Below, piece after piece: positions 49,645 through 57,953 of a stretch of DNA of 64,000 bases; positions within the stretch are counted from its first letter, which is position 1, and the number at the start of each line of letters is the position of its first letter. A program made the position numbers and the translations under genes. The DNA comes from an uncultured Actinomycetes bacterium (GTDB lineage: Bacteria > Actinomycetota > Acidimicrobiia > Acidimicrobiales > Acidimicrobilacustridaceae). The DNA lies in contig CALBSE010000066.1 in assembly GCA_937927725.1 (NCBI GenBank), positions 13,036 to 77,035 of the forward strand, read 5' to 3'. The notes beneath the pieces were generated by a model, which was not told the origin of the DNA, searched no databases, and saw only the letters and a program-made list of their open reading frames with translations.

Positions 49645-50505
49645 TCAGCTTCGGCGCTGGCCGAGTTGCACTGGTGTGATGATGCTGGGCGGACGAGATT
49701 CATCGAACTGTTCAAACGTGACCGCAGAAGTGCTCGACAATCCGAGTTCCTCAGCCGCCGAATGTTTGTCGAGAACAATGGCGACGAGGCCGTAGGAATC
49801 GACGATGAGACCGATTTCGTTGGGATCAAGATCGGCAAACGTCCCAACTCGGCGAGCAACGCGAGATCCGTCGTCCATTACCAATCGAATCGTTTCATCG
49901 AATGCATCGAGTTCATGGGGATCGACGTTGAGCTGCGCGTTGCCATAGTGATCGACCCACAGCACTTCAGCGTGGAGACGACCTTCTTCCTCACGTGTTA
50001 GGGGAATCATCGCCGGGAAGAGCGAGATGGGATCAATCGCGGGACCCAGTTCGGCAAGGTCGACGCCGTTGCAAAGGTGCGCGGCTGCGGGAGCAAACAC
50101 GTCGCGGCCGTCGAAGGTTCCGGGTTCGGTCGTAAAGCGATAGTCGGGGTTCACGATTTCGACGGCGCGATCGGCGCCGCCACACAGCTGCACAACCGGG
50201 GCAAGCACGCCGTTATCGGGACCGACAAGAACCGATGACCCTCCGCCGATCTCAACGGCGATCGGCCGACGAGGTGTACCGACCGTGGGATCGATGACTG
50301 CAACGACGACACCAGGAGCGAGGTAGTTCGCAGCGCGCACGAGTGCCAAACCGCCAGCACGCACGTCGTACATGGGTATGTCGTGGGTGATGTCGATGAC
50401 GCGCACGTCGGGCGCAATCGAACGAATCACCGAATGCACGACACCGACGAATTCATCGACGCGGCCGTAATCGGAAAGAAAGGAAACGGTGTCGTAGCGA
50501 GGCAT
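49645..50505 (-). CDS. SAM hydroxide adenosyltransferase (DUF62 family)
   Basis: 286 residues. Splits S-adenosylmethionine to adenosine and methionine with water as nucleophile. Family marks: TVSFLSDYGRVDEFVGVV with the Asp that binds ribose, VIDITHDIPMYDVRAGG, DPTVGTPRRPI, LVGPDNGVL and FDGRDVFAPAAAHL. DPTVG replaces the more usual DPGVG. The chlorinase/fluorinase subfamily is closely related, but the plain hydrolase is far more common. It stands upstream of the 29-residue membrane peptide and downstream of proC on the same strand. Confidence 0.87.
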   Translation of the reverse strand: MPRYDTVSFLSDYGRVDEFVGVVHSVIRSIAPDVRVIDITHDIPMYDVRAGGLALVRAANYLAPGVVVAVIDPTVGTPRRPIAVEIGGGSSVLVGPDNGVLAPVVQLCGGADRAVEIVNPDYRFTTEPGTFDGRDVFAPAAAHLCNGVDLAELGPAIDPISLFPAMIPLTREEEGRLHAEVLWVDHYGNAQLNVDPHELDAFDETIRLVMDDGSRVARRVGTFADLDPNEIGLIVDSYGLVAIVLDKHSAAEELGLSSTSAVTFEQFDESRPPSIITPVQLGQRRS

Positions 50506-50537
50506 GGGACTCTCACGTTACCGGCGGGCCGGCGACA

Positions 50538-51329
50538 TCAGTCCTTACCGAGTTCTCGTGAACGTTCGGTCGCAGCTGCGACCGCGTCGAGCACTGCTGA
50601 ACGAAAGCCGCCCGATTCGAGCGCACGCAGGCCGGCAGCGGTTGTGCCCCCAGGCGAGGTCACCTGCGCCCGTAACGATGCGGCGGCCTCATCGCTTGAT
50701 TCGAGAAGGCTGGCGGAGCCGAGCAACGTCTGCACGGCGAGAACTTCTGCGACATCTCGGGGAAGGCCGACAAGCACACCGGCTTCGATCATGCTTTCGG
50801 CCATAACGAAGACATAGGCCGGACCAGAGCCAGAAAGGCCGGTCACTGCGTCGAGCTTGTCTTCAGACACGCGAACCACAACGCCGACTGCGTCAAGAAT
50901 CGATGATGCCCAATCGAGATCGGCCTCATCTGCAGAAGAGCCAGGAGCGATAGCGGCAGCACCCGCGCGCACAACTGCAGGCGTATTGGGCATCGCTCGC
51001 ACAACAGCAATTCCTTCGCCCAGCGAACTTTGCAACGACGCGGTGGTTATGCCGGCGGCGATCGAAAGCACGCGAGTTGCACCAGCTTCGGCAAGTGCGC
51101 GGCACGTGTCGGCGACATCCCCTGGCTTCACGGCGATGACCGCGCCTTCGGCCTGCACGATGGTGTCGGTAACGACAACACCAGGGAACAGTGACGTGAG
51201 TTGGTCGCGACGATCGGCAACGCGCTCAACGACAGCGATCTCGGCCGGCTCGGCCCACCGAGCGTCGAGCAATCCGCCGAGAAGGGCTTCGCCCATGCGG
51301 CCACCGCCAACGATTTGAAGTCGAATCAT
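50538..51329 (-). CDS. proC: pyrroline-5-carboxylate reductase
   Basis: 263 residues; NAD(P)H reduction of pyrroline-5-carboxylate to proline. N-terminal Rossmann site LQIVGGGRMGEALLGGLL; VVRAMPNTPAVVRAG; the substrate-site helix GLSGSGPAYVFVMAESMIEAG and the signature VTSPGGTTAAGLRALESGGFRSAVLDAV. Complete length. The start follows no strong ribosome site. It is 32 bases upstream of the SAM hydrolase gene. Confidence 0.93.
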   Translation of the reverse strand: MIRLQIVGGGRMGEALLGGLLDARWAEPAEIAVVERVADRRDQLTSLFPGVVVTDTIVQAEGAVIAVKPGDVADTCRALAEAGATRVLSIAAGITTASLQSSLGEGIAVVRAMPNTPAVVRAGAAAIAPGSSADEADLDWASSILDAVGVVVRVSEDKLDAVTGLSGSGPAYVFVMAESMIEAGVLVGLPRDVAEVLAVQTLLGSASLLESSDEAAASLRAQVTSPGGTTAAGLRALESGGFRSAVLDAVAAATERSRELGKD

Positions 51330-51346
51330 GCCGAGACGCTACCTAA

Positions 51347-51373
51347 TCGACCCGGTCGACCCGGTCGACCCGT
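51347..51373. repeat. 9-bp tandem repeat upstream of proC
   Basis: TCGACCCGG repeated three times (the last copy ends one base short) just before the proC start. Could vary in copy number; function unknown. Confidence 0.6.
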
Positions 51374-51415
51374 TATGAGTTCCGCTTGATGGGTCAAAGA
51401 CGCATCGAAGCGATC

Positions 51416-51485
51416 GTCGTCCGGGTGGCCGAAGCGCCACATTCACTTCCCCGATGACTGCGGAGGTTCGTTCCACCCGGACGAC
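51416..51485. repeat. 13-bp inverted repeat in the proC-ybjN gap
   Basis: GTCGTCCGGGTGG (51416-51428) and CCACCCGGACGAC (51473-51485), perfect, with 44 bases between. It lies past the end of the mshA-ybjN pair and upstream of proC. May act as a long stem-loop terminator. The rest of 51330-51556 holds no gene I can support. Confidence 0.45.
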
Positions 51486-51556
51486 CGCGAGCGTAGAAAG
51501 CATCACTGGCGCTCCGCATGGGCCGAACGGCGATTTCAGCGCCAACAGGGGTTCGG

Positions 51557-52024
51557 TCAGTCCTGTGCGAATCGGGACGCAAAACCAATCCGAAGCGCAG
51601 GCTGGAAGAACTGTTCGACATACATGTAGAGCGAGCCCAGAATTCGATCGAGTTCGCCTTCGTCCAGTGCATGGACGGGCAACGAACCAGCAAGAAAGAT
51701 TGCGTCCTCTTCACCAATACAGAACGACATCCCGGTGATCTTGCGATTCCGTCGAAGAAGGTGTTCGAAGAATTGCGCATGGTTTTCTTCGGGCGCGGGC
51801 ATTACGTAGGTCTCATAGTGCAACGTGCGTTGACGCAACGTGAACCAAATCGTGAAGATGTCTTTGCTTTCGCCGAGAACGCGCACATACCAACGACGTT
51901 CCGACGGTTCGCCGCGTTCGACCGCGGCGACGACGGGATTGGAGTTGAGTTCGTTCTCGAGCCATGCACCGATGCGAAGTTCGATGGCGTCGAGTTCTTT
52001 TTCGTCTGCGATGTTGTCAGCCAT
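51557..52024 (-). CDS. YbjN-like domain protein
   Basis: 155 residues of the YbjN type, a fold like type III secretion chaperones: IGAWLENELNSN, WYVRVLGESKDIFTIWFTLRQRTLHYETYVMPAPEEN, FFEHLLRRNRKITGMSFCIG, VHALDEGELDRILGSLYMYVEQFF. In actinobacteria this family often follows mshA, as here (three bases apart), but its task is not known. Cytoplasmic, no metal site seen. Confidence 0.8.
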   Translation of the reverse strand: MADNIADEKELDAIELRIGAWLENELNSNPVVAAVERGEPSERRWYVRVLGESKDIFTIWFTLRQRTLHYETYVMPAPEENHAQFFEHLLRRNRKITGMSFCIGEEDAIFLAGSLPVHALDEGELDRILGSLYMYVEQFFQPALRIGFASRFAQD

Positions 52025-52027
52025 AGG

Positions 52028-53245
52028 TCATTGACACGTCACGAGAGCACGAGAGGTGAGGTCGGCATAGAGGCGCCGAAGGCGGGCTGCAGTAGTCGAC
52101 CACGTGTAGTGGGAAGCACTTGCTGCAGCTGCGATCGACATCGATTCCGCGATTGTTGGCGAATCGAGAATGGTTCGGATTGCTTGAGCAAAGTCACGAG
52201 GATCACGGTTGTCGATGAGGAATCCCGTTGATCCATCGTCAACAAGTGTGAGAAGTCCGCCGACAGCAGCCGCAACCACAGGCGTACCGCATGCAGCCGC
52301 TTCCAGCGCAACGAGTCCAAATGATTCTGAACGGCTGGGAACGATGCAGACGTCGGCAGCTCGGTAGTACGTGGAAAGAAGATGATGCGGTTGCGGCGGC
52401 ACGAACCGAACGCGACCACGAAGACCGAGCACATCGAAGAGCGAGAGAGCTGCTTCCATCTCTGTGTTGCCCTCGGTACCGCTGGCGCCTCCAACGACAA
52501 GGAGCATGGCGTCGGGACGTGTATCGGAAAGTTCCGCAAGTGCAGCGATTGCAACCGTCAAACCCTTCAGGGGCTGGATGCGACCGGCAAACAACAACAC
52601 CGGTTCGTCTCCCAAACCAAGTGCATAACGAGCACCGCGACGATCGCCCGGAGAAAAGAATGCGTGATCAACACCCGGAGGAACAATTTCAATTCGCGCG
52701 GGATCAGCGCCGTAAAGGTCGACAAGCTGCGTGACTTCGGCCGCACAATTCGCAAGGATCGCATCGGAACACGCGATGACATCGGTTTCGGCCTGCACAC
52801 GAAGTTCAGGCTCTTCGTCACCTGTCTCTGCTTTGACACGCGCAAGCGTGTGGAAGGTTGAGACAAGTGGAAGCGAAAGTTCGTGTTTTAGTCGGTGGCC
52901 AACGACGCCAGAAAGCCAGTAGTTCGCGTGGATTGCATCAGGTCCGCCATCACGTCGAAGATGCCGCGCCACGCCATCGCCAAATTCATCAAGGACCTCA
53001 GGAAGATCTTCTTTCGCAAGGTCAAGAGGTCCGGCATCAATATGCACAACGCGGAAACCCGGTTCGACATCAACGAACTCAGGTTGATCCTCCGCTGATC
53101 GTCGCGTGTAGACCTCGGCTTTCACGCCCGCCTGCGCAAGCGCGCCAACGAGTTCACGCACGTACACATTCATCCCACCGGAATCGCCCGTGCCTGGCTG
53201 GGCAAGGGGGGATGTGTGCAGCGAAAGCACCGCTAGTGAACGCAT
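52028..53245 (-). CDS. mshA: D-inositol-3-phosphate glycosyltransferase (mycothiol biosynthesis)
   Basis: 405 residues, GT4/GT-B fold. It joins UDP-GlcNAc to inositol phosphate, the first mycothiol step. N-terminal signature AVLSLHTSPLAQPGTGDSGGMNVYVRELV; IHANYWLSGVVGHRL; C-terminal nucleotide site FAGRIQPLKGLTVAIAAL, FVPPQPHHLLSTYYRAADVCIVPSRSESFGLVALEAAACGTPVVAA. Length and all blocks are those of MshA rather than generic GT4 enzymes. Its presence places the organism among mycothiol-making actinobacteria. Confidence 0.92.
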   Translation of the reverse strand: MRSLAVLSLHTSPLAQPGTGDSGGMNVYVRELVGALAQAGVKAEVYTRRSAEDQPEFVDVEPGFRVVHIDAGPLDLAKEDLPEVLDEFGDGVARHLRRDGGPDAIHANYWLSGVVGHRLKHELSLPLVSTFHTLARVKAETGDEEPELRVQAETDVIACSDAILANCAAEVTQLVDLYGADPARIEIVPPGVDHAFFSPGDRRGARYALGLGDEPVLLFAGRIQPLKGLTVAIAALAELSDTRPDAMLLVVGGASGTEGNTEMEAALSLFDVLGLRGRVRFVPPQPHHLLSTYYRAADVCIVPSRSESFGLVALEAAACGTPVVAAAVGGLLTLVDDGSTGFLIDNRDPRDFAQAIRTILDSPTIAESMSIAAAASASHYTWSTTAARLRRLYADLTSRALVTCQ

Positions 53246-53316
53246 AACGGCTCCACGCTACGGCGCGAACGCCACAAAGAGCACCTTTGGCCGCGAGATC
53301 GGCCCCCTATCAGGAC

Positions 53317-54090
53317 TCAGCCGATTTGCGACAGGTAGTTGATCAGCATGAGGCCCCATACCGGTGCAACCACAAGCCAGGCGTCAATCCGGCGCAGCGC
53401 TGGGCCCGCGGAGGATGCCGATGGGGCGAGGGCCGAAGCCACGGGCGCCCCGAGGGGTGCGAGTACTGCCACCAGCCCACCAAACACCCAACCAGCACGC
53501 GTTTCGAATGGGCCGATCTGGAAGACCGCTTCCGCAAAGGTCATGACCAACACAGCCGCGATGCCTGAGAGCGGACCCTCGAACACGCTCCCGGCCTCCG
53601 AGCCCATCAAGTAATCGCCCGTTTCATAGGCGCTGACGAGAATCAGGAGCACAACGAGCGCGCCCATGTCAGTGCGGCCAATGAGAACAACCGAACCTGC
53701 GGCTATGGCGGGAAGCATTGCGGACCGAAGTCCAACAATGACGTCGCTACGAAGCATCGCCCCACCGACAATCACCAGAGCGACCGAACAAACAATCCCC
53801 GAACCAAAACCAAACGGGCCTCCGATTGCGGCGATTGGAACAAGTGCAGCCGCGACACCTCCGAGCACCGGCGTCGCACGCCGACCACTCGCAATCCATG
53901 TGCGAACGGTTTGCATCGCAGCAATCGCGGCAACCGCGGCAAAAAGAACGGCAACCGCGATTGTTCCCAGCGCGCAGGCAACACATGCAGCAATAAACCA
54001 CAACACCCCGAGGCGAGCATGCGGCCCATCAGGCTTTGGAAGATAGGCAAAGCGACGAACCAGCGAGGGCTTCGCCTTTGCAGCACTCAT
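53317..54090 (-). CDS. multi-pass membrane protein, distantly CdsA-like
   Basis: About 257 residues with seven or eight hydrophobic helices. The segment LVVLLILVSAYETGDYLMGSEAGSVFEGPLSG recalls the GDYxxG/EG block of phosphatidate cytidylyltransferases, but the usual SPKKTxEG signature is not present, so the link is weak. The ATG at 54090 shares bases with the MoaD-like stop (ATGA overlap), implying coupled translation. The enzyme, if any, might use CTP or be a degenerate relative. Confidence 0.5.
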   Translation of the reverse strand: MSAAKAKPSLVRRFAYLPKPDGPHARLGVLWFIAACVACALGTIAVAVLFAAVAAIAAMQTVRTWIASGRRATPVLGGVAAALVPIAAIGGPFGFGSGIVCSVALVIVGGAMLRSDVIVGLRSAMLPAIAAGSVVLIGRTDMGALVVLLILVSAYETGDYLMGSEAGSVFEGPLSGIAAVLVMTFAEAVFQIGPFETRAGWVFGGLVAVLAPLGAPVASALAPSASSAGPALRRIDAWLVVAPVWGLMLINYLSQIG

Positions 54091-54329
54091 CTGAATCCAC
54101 CCGAAACTGGTGGCAAGACTGCAACTTCGTCCTCGTCTCCAACTCGAGTTTCGCCCGTTGCCGGTTCTCCGTTGCACCACACCCGGCTGTTCGCAACCAC
54201 CTCCGCAAAATCGGATCCATAGCGAACAACCGCTTCGGCCAGAACTTCATCGACCGTCGACCCGGGAACGATGTCGCGACCAGTTCCTGCGGCTTCCCGA
54301 GCCGATGCAAACAGTCGAAGAGATGCCAC
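54087..54329 (-). CDS. MoaD/ThiS-type ubiquitin-like protein ending GGFR
   Basis: 80 residues of beta-grasp type: ASLRLFASAREAAGTGRDIV, ANSRVWCNGEPATGETRVGDEDEVAVLPPVSGG. The fold and the ending VLPPVSGG are those of sulfur carriers activated at a C-terminal Gly-Gly. Here two extra residues, Phe-Arg, follow Gly78, so it would need trimming before adenylation, as with CysO-type carriers processed by JAMM proteases, or has another use. It is coupled to the membrane protein downstream. Confidence 0.75.
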   Translation of the reverse strand: MASLRLFASAREAAGTGRDIVPGSTVDEVLAEAVVRYGSDFAEVVANSRVWCNGEPATGETRVGDEDEVAVLPPVSGGFR

Positions 54330-54389
54330 GTCCGCAGGTTACGCGGTGAGCGCCACACCTCGGTCTCGAGGGTCGGGTACCGTCACGCC

Positions 54390-54980
54390 GTGACTCGCCT
54401 GCTTCTCGTCCGCCACGGCCAATCAGAATGGAATGCAGTTGGACGTTGGCAGGGCAAAGCCGACCCCGCCCTCACCGACTTTGGCCGGCAGCAGGCATTT
54501 CATGCGGCACAACGCATCGGTTCGGTTGATCTCATCGTGGCATCGCCTCTCATCCGAGCCTTTGAAACCGCTCAAATCATCAGCGCCCAGATCGGTGTCG
54601 GCCCCATCGTCATCGACCCCGATCTCATGGAACGCGATGCAGGCGAGTGGGAAGGCCTCACCCGCGCCGAGATCGAAGCCGAGTGGCCTGGCTATCTCGG
54701 CCATGACAAATGGCCGCCTGGCTACGAGATGCATGACGAGCTGCTCGTCCGCACACGTGCCGCACTTGATCGCATCCACGCCGACTACGAAGGTGCCGAC
54801 GTTCTCGTGCTCACCCATGGCGGCGTCATCGGAACGCTTGAAGTGCAACATTCCGAGCAGTGGCAACGAATGCCCAACCTCGGTGGGCGAGTCTTCACCC
54901 ATCACGGAGATCGGCTTCAACTCGGCGAACGCATTGTTTTGGTTGAAGACGACGAAATCACGACTCCTGATCAGATCTGA
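54390..54980 (+). CDS. histidine phosphatase (phosphoglycerate mutase-like)
   Basis: 196 residues. Catalytic His in LLLVRHGQSEWN; Arg in VASPLIRAFETAQII; acid in LMERDAGEWEG; second His in VLVLTHGGVIG. Dephosphorylates a small phosphometabolite, or acts as a mutase. The GTG at 54390 is the start because it opens straight into the VTRLLLVRHG strand. In mycobacteria a gpm gene lies near mshA, but the short length and the VRHGQSEWN context fit the broad phosphatase group better than true glycolytic mutase. Confidence 0.83.
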   Translation: MTRLLLVRHGQSEWNAVGRWQGKADPALTDFGRQQAFHAAQRIGSVDLIVASPLIRAFETAQIISAQIGVGPIVIDPDLMERDAGEWEGLTRAEIEAEWPGYLGHDKWPPGYEMHDELLVRTRAALDRIHADYEGADVLVLTHGGVIGTLEVQHSEQWQRMPNLGGRVFTHHGDRLQLGERIVLVEDDEITTPDQI

Positions 54981-54988
54981 GCAGGGCA

Positions 54989-55633
54989 GTGACCGAGTCA
55001 GTCCAACCATCGCTGCCAGTTGAGATCGTTCGATCGCGACGTCGGCGCAAGACCGTGCAAGCAACCATCGTCGACGGAGTCATTCGCGTCCAAGCACCCG
55101 CCTCGATGTCGAAACGCGAACTCGATGAACACGTTTCCTATCTCGTTGCGCGACTTGAACGCCGTTACCGGTCTGAGTCGGTCGATCTTGAAGCCCGTGC
55201 TCTTCGGCTTTCAAAACGATTCGCGCTTCCGAAAGCCACATCAGTGGTGTGGGCTGACCAACGCAGCCAGTGGGGTTCGTGCACAACAAGCACTGGAGAA
55301 ATTCGAATTTCGAATCGACTCGCCGCGTACCCACCTTGGATTCTCGACTACGTGCTTGTGCATGAGCTTGCGCATCTCGTTGAAGCAAACCACTCGCCTG
55401 CATTTCACGCGTTAGTTGCGAAATACCCTCTCGCCGAACGAGCTCGAGGCTTTCTCATGGCCATTTCGTTTGGCGATACAGGCGTCGCCGACGACGTCGA
55501 TGGCCAAGCACCCGAAGTCACCGATGACTTCGGCGCGGAAGAACTCACCGACGCGAAGGAACTTCAAGGGTCCCAAGCCATTGGTCTCGCTCCAGTAAGA
55601 GACGAGCCCGACTCGCCTCTCACGCTGTTCTAG
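54989..55633 (+). CDS. YgjP-like (DUF45/M48-type) metallopeptidase domain protein
   Basis: 214 residues. VQAPASMSKRELDEHVSYL leads to QWGSCTTSTGEIRISNRLAAYPPWILDYVLVHELAHLVEANHSPAFH: the zinc site HExxH (VHELAH) with a further His in NHSPAFH, as in the SprT/YgjP group. The last 50 residues are acidic and variable. GTG start at 54989, nine bases after the phosphatase. The 3' end overlaps by four bases the convergent methyltransferase gene. Target protein unknown. Confidence 0.82.
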   Translation: MTESVQPSLPVEIVRSRRRRKTVQATIVDGVIRVQAPASMSKRELDEHVSYLVARLERRYRSESVDLEARALRLSKRFALPKATSVVWADQRSQWGSCTTSTGEIRISNRLAAYPPWILDYVLVHELAHLVEANHSPAFHALVAKYPLAERARGFLMAISFGDTGVADDVDGQAPEVTDDFGAEELTDAKELQGSQAIGLAPVRDEPDSPLTLF

Positions 55634-56313
55634 GAACTGGCCTTCGTTCCCACCACAACACAATGCGGATGGAAATAGCCCTTGTCGAGGCGTGCGACGC
55701 GGGTAGCGAGACCGTTGCTCGTCAACAACGTTTCAATTTCTGCAACGGAAGGAAAGTCCAATGCATCGCCATCGGTGATTCTCAACACTTTTGTCGCAAG
55801 GAACTCCTGGAGCTGCGCAATGCGAGCTTTGAATCTGGGTTTCGTGTCCACTTCCTTCACGATGAGAAGGCCTCCGGGCGCGAGAGCGGCTGCGCACTCG
55901 GACACGAGGCGTGACCGATCATCCGGAGCGAGGAGATACAACACGTCCGCGAAAACAATCGCATTCCATCCGCCTCCGACCGTCGGAATTTCACCTGATG
56001 GGCGATGTTCAAACGAAACCATTGCTTCACCTGAATGAAGCCCTCGAAGCGACCCTTGAGCGAGCTTGATCTTTTCTGCGTCGATATCGACACCGACAAC
56101 GATCCGGCTTTGCGAAGAAAGGGCAATGAAGCTCGTGAACACACCATGGCCACAACCGACCTCGAGGATGTTGCCGGAGCTCGGGATCTCTGCCTCAAGA
56201 GCTTCAAACGGCGCAGTCCACCAACGAATCCTCGTGTGGACCCGGGAAGCACTGGGCGACTGCTTCCATAATCCGAGCGCTCGCTTTGCGGCCGAAGATC
56301 GAGGTGGCTTCAC
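55630..56313 (-). CDS. class I SAM-dependent methyltransferase
   Basis: 227 residues. SAM motif I NILEVGCGHGVFTSFIAL, acidic end of strand 2 VGVDIDAEKIKLA, post-I region NAIVFADVLYLLAP and LAPGGLLIVKEVD. The order is that of Rossmann methyltransferases such as the ubiE/glycosyl-operon type. Its ATG overlaps the ChbG/HpnK stop (ATGA). As the last gene of the glycosyl operon it probably methylates the sugar- or lipid-linked product. Confidence 0.82.
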   Translation of the reverse strand: MKPPRSSAAKRALGLWKQSPSASRVHTRIRWWTAPFEALEAEIPSSGNILEVGCGHGVFTSFIALSSQSRIVVGVDIDAEKIKLAQGSLRGLHSGEAMVSFEHRPSGEIPTVGGGWNAIVFADVLYLLAPDDRSRLVSECAAALAPGGLLIVKEVDTKPRFKARIAQLQEFLATKVLRITDGDALDFPSVAEIETLLTSNGLATRVARLDKGYFHPHCVVVGTKASS

Positions 56314-57170
56314 AGGCCCGCTCGTGGAAGGTCGGCAAAGGTACCGAGGCGAAAACCGAGTTCATCGATTGCGATGCGGACCGTTTCCGAGCACAACGCG
56401 TTGCATTCGGCGTCCCACTTGTAATTCCACTTGTATCGCTCTCGTGCCGGGTCATCGGGAAGCCCCGGATGTGTCGCAAGTTCGGCACTCGCTGCACCCG
56501 AGGAGGCCAATCGACCAATGGCTTCGACCATTTCGCCCAGGCCAATGGAGCCAGCCTCATCGAGGCCCGTCGCCGCTGCTGTCCACGCCCAATGTCGATC
56601 GGCCAGTTGAGCTTCAAGCCTCTTGGCAAGTCGACGCACAGTTATCCCAATCGGACCGCGCGCATTCGATCGCATCACTCGAATTGCATGCACACCATTC
56701 GCGTCACCGAGATCAAGCAGCACGTCGCTCACAGCCGGCCACAAGTGAACGTTCTGATGTGTGTCGAAATGGTCGACAGTCAGCCCGGCCGAACGAATGG
56801 CGTCGAGTTGAGCAGTGAATTCGCGACGTAGATCATCAGGGTCGATACGCCCAGCGGCAGCGCGGGGAACAAACGTGCGCCACGACCGATAGAAGTTCCC
56901 TGATTTGTCGACGAGTGACGGGATCTCGCGAGCGGACAAAAGCGGCGGATCTTCACCAACCACTGTGAAGTGGGCGCCGACGCCAAGACTCGGCACGTCG
57001 TGCAATCTCTTTGCGGTCGACTCGAATGCTGGCGCAACCGCTATCACCGAAGCCGAAGTAACAACCCCGTGCTCGTGCGCGTCGAGGATGCCTTCCGAAA
57101 CTCGTTCGGTCAGGCCGTAGTCATCAGCCGAAACAATGAGAATTGGCTGTTCGTCGTCAGACAGGCTCAC
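56310..57170 (-). CDS. ChbG/HpnK family carbohydrate deacetylase
   Basis: 286 residues of the YdjC/ChbG-HpnK family, which deacetylates N-acetyl sugars, including hopanoid-linked ones. Metal site LIVSADDYGLTERVSEGI (Asp-Asp), GVGAHFTVVG, VDHFDTHQNVHLWP with His residues. The GTG at 57170 overlaps the preceding stop (GTGA), a typical coupled start, and AGGAGG lies 12 bases upstream; a TTG at 57197 would give nine extra residues. It acts after the GT2 enzyme in the operon. Confidence 0.85.
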   Translation of the reverse strand: MSLSDDEQPILIVSADDYGLTERVSEGILDAHEHGVVTSASVIAVAPAFESTAKRLHDVPSLGVGAHFTVVGEDPPLLSAREIPSLVDKSGNFYRSWRTFVPRAAAGRIDPDDLRREFTAQLDAIRSAGLTVDHFDTHQNVHLWPAVSDVLLDLGDANGVHAIRVMRSNARGPIGITVRRLAKRLEAQLADRHWAWTAAATGLDEAGSIGLGEMVEAIGRLASSGAASAELATHPGLPDDPARERYKWNYKWDAECNALCSETVRIAIDELGFRLGTFADLPRAGL

Positions 57171-57949
57171 GAGGCCGCGCCGCCTCCTGAATTCCAAGGC
57201 TGGCGCACTTCGATGGGCAAAGGTTCAAGGGACTGCAGGTCGCCGCGTAGTTCCCACATCTCTCGCAGGATCTTGAAAATCACCGAGTTCGAGGAAAGCG
57301 TTGAGATGCCACGCGTTCGGGGGAAGTAATCGACCCCGAACTGCACGATGCTGAAACCGAGTTTCTGTGCACGTGCGAGAAGTTCTACATCGATAAACGA
57401 ACCCTCACTATGAAGCTCAATATTGTCGAGCAACGAACGTCGCATGAGTTTGAACGCGAAGTTCATGTCGCGAAGTCGAAGTCCGAACACCGTCTGAATG
57501 AGATGGTTATAGACATAGCTGTAAATAAGGCGACGGGCGCCTTCACCAGTTCGATCGAATCGATAGGCGCTAACGATGTCGGCTTCGTAGATGCGCAGAA
57601 GTCGAACTGCTTTCGATACTTCCGCCATGTCGAACGGAAGATCGGCGTCGGTGTACAGCACGATCTCGCCCTTGGCGTTTTCAAAGCCGGTCTTGAGTGT
57701 TCCACCAAGTTTGCGATTGGTCTCGTGATGAACGACGGAGATGCGTTCGTCAGCCGCAGCCATCTCGTCAGCGATCTTGCCGGTGGCGTCGGTGGAGGCA
57801 TCGTTGATGATGAGAACGTCGTAACGGGCGATCTCTCCCGCCTCAACGAGTGCATCGCCAGCTTCGAACGCCGCCGCGACGGCACGCTCAATGGTCTCTT
57901 CCTCGTTCCACATCGGATAGAAGATCGTGAGGCTGTCGAAATGCGCCAT
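57167..57949 (-). CDS. family 2 glycosyltransferase (dolichol-phosphate-mannose-synthase-like)
   Basis: 260 residues, GT-A fold. LTIFYPMWNEEETIERAV; DVLIINDASTDATGKI; HHETNRKLGGTLKTGF; VLYTDADLPFDM (the DXD metal site); RLRDMNFAFKLMRRSLL; then PRTRGISTLS. It transfers a sugar from a nucleotide donor to a lipid carrier such as polyprenyl phosphate, on the cytoplasmic side. It follows the PIG-V-like gene by four bases, in an operon with the deacetylase and methyltransferase. Confidence 0.88.
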   Translation of the reverse strand: MAHFDSLTIFYPMWNEEETIERAVAAAFEAGDALVEAGEIARYDVLIINDASTDATGKIADEMAAADERISVVHHETNRKLGGTLKTGFENAKGEIVLYTDADLPFDMAEVSKAVRLLRIYEADIVSAYRFDRTGEGARRLIYSYVYNHLIQTVFGLRLRDMNFAFKLMRRSLLDNIELHSEGSFIDVELLARAQKLGFSIVQFGVDYFPRTRGISTLSSNSVIFKILREMWELRGDLQSLEPLPIEVRQPWNSGGGAAS

Positions 57950-57953
57950 GGCT

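Noticed and set aside
51339..51545. 68-codon minus frame in the proC-ybjN gap
   Set aside because: It runs through the 9-bp tandem repeat and the inverted repeat and has no protein-like features or ribosome site.
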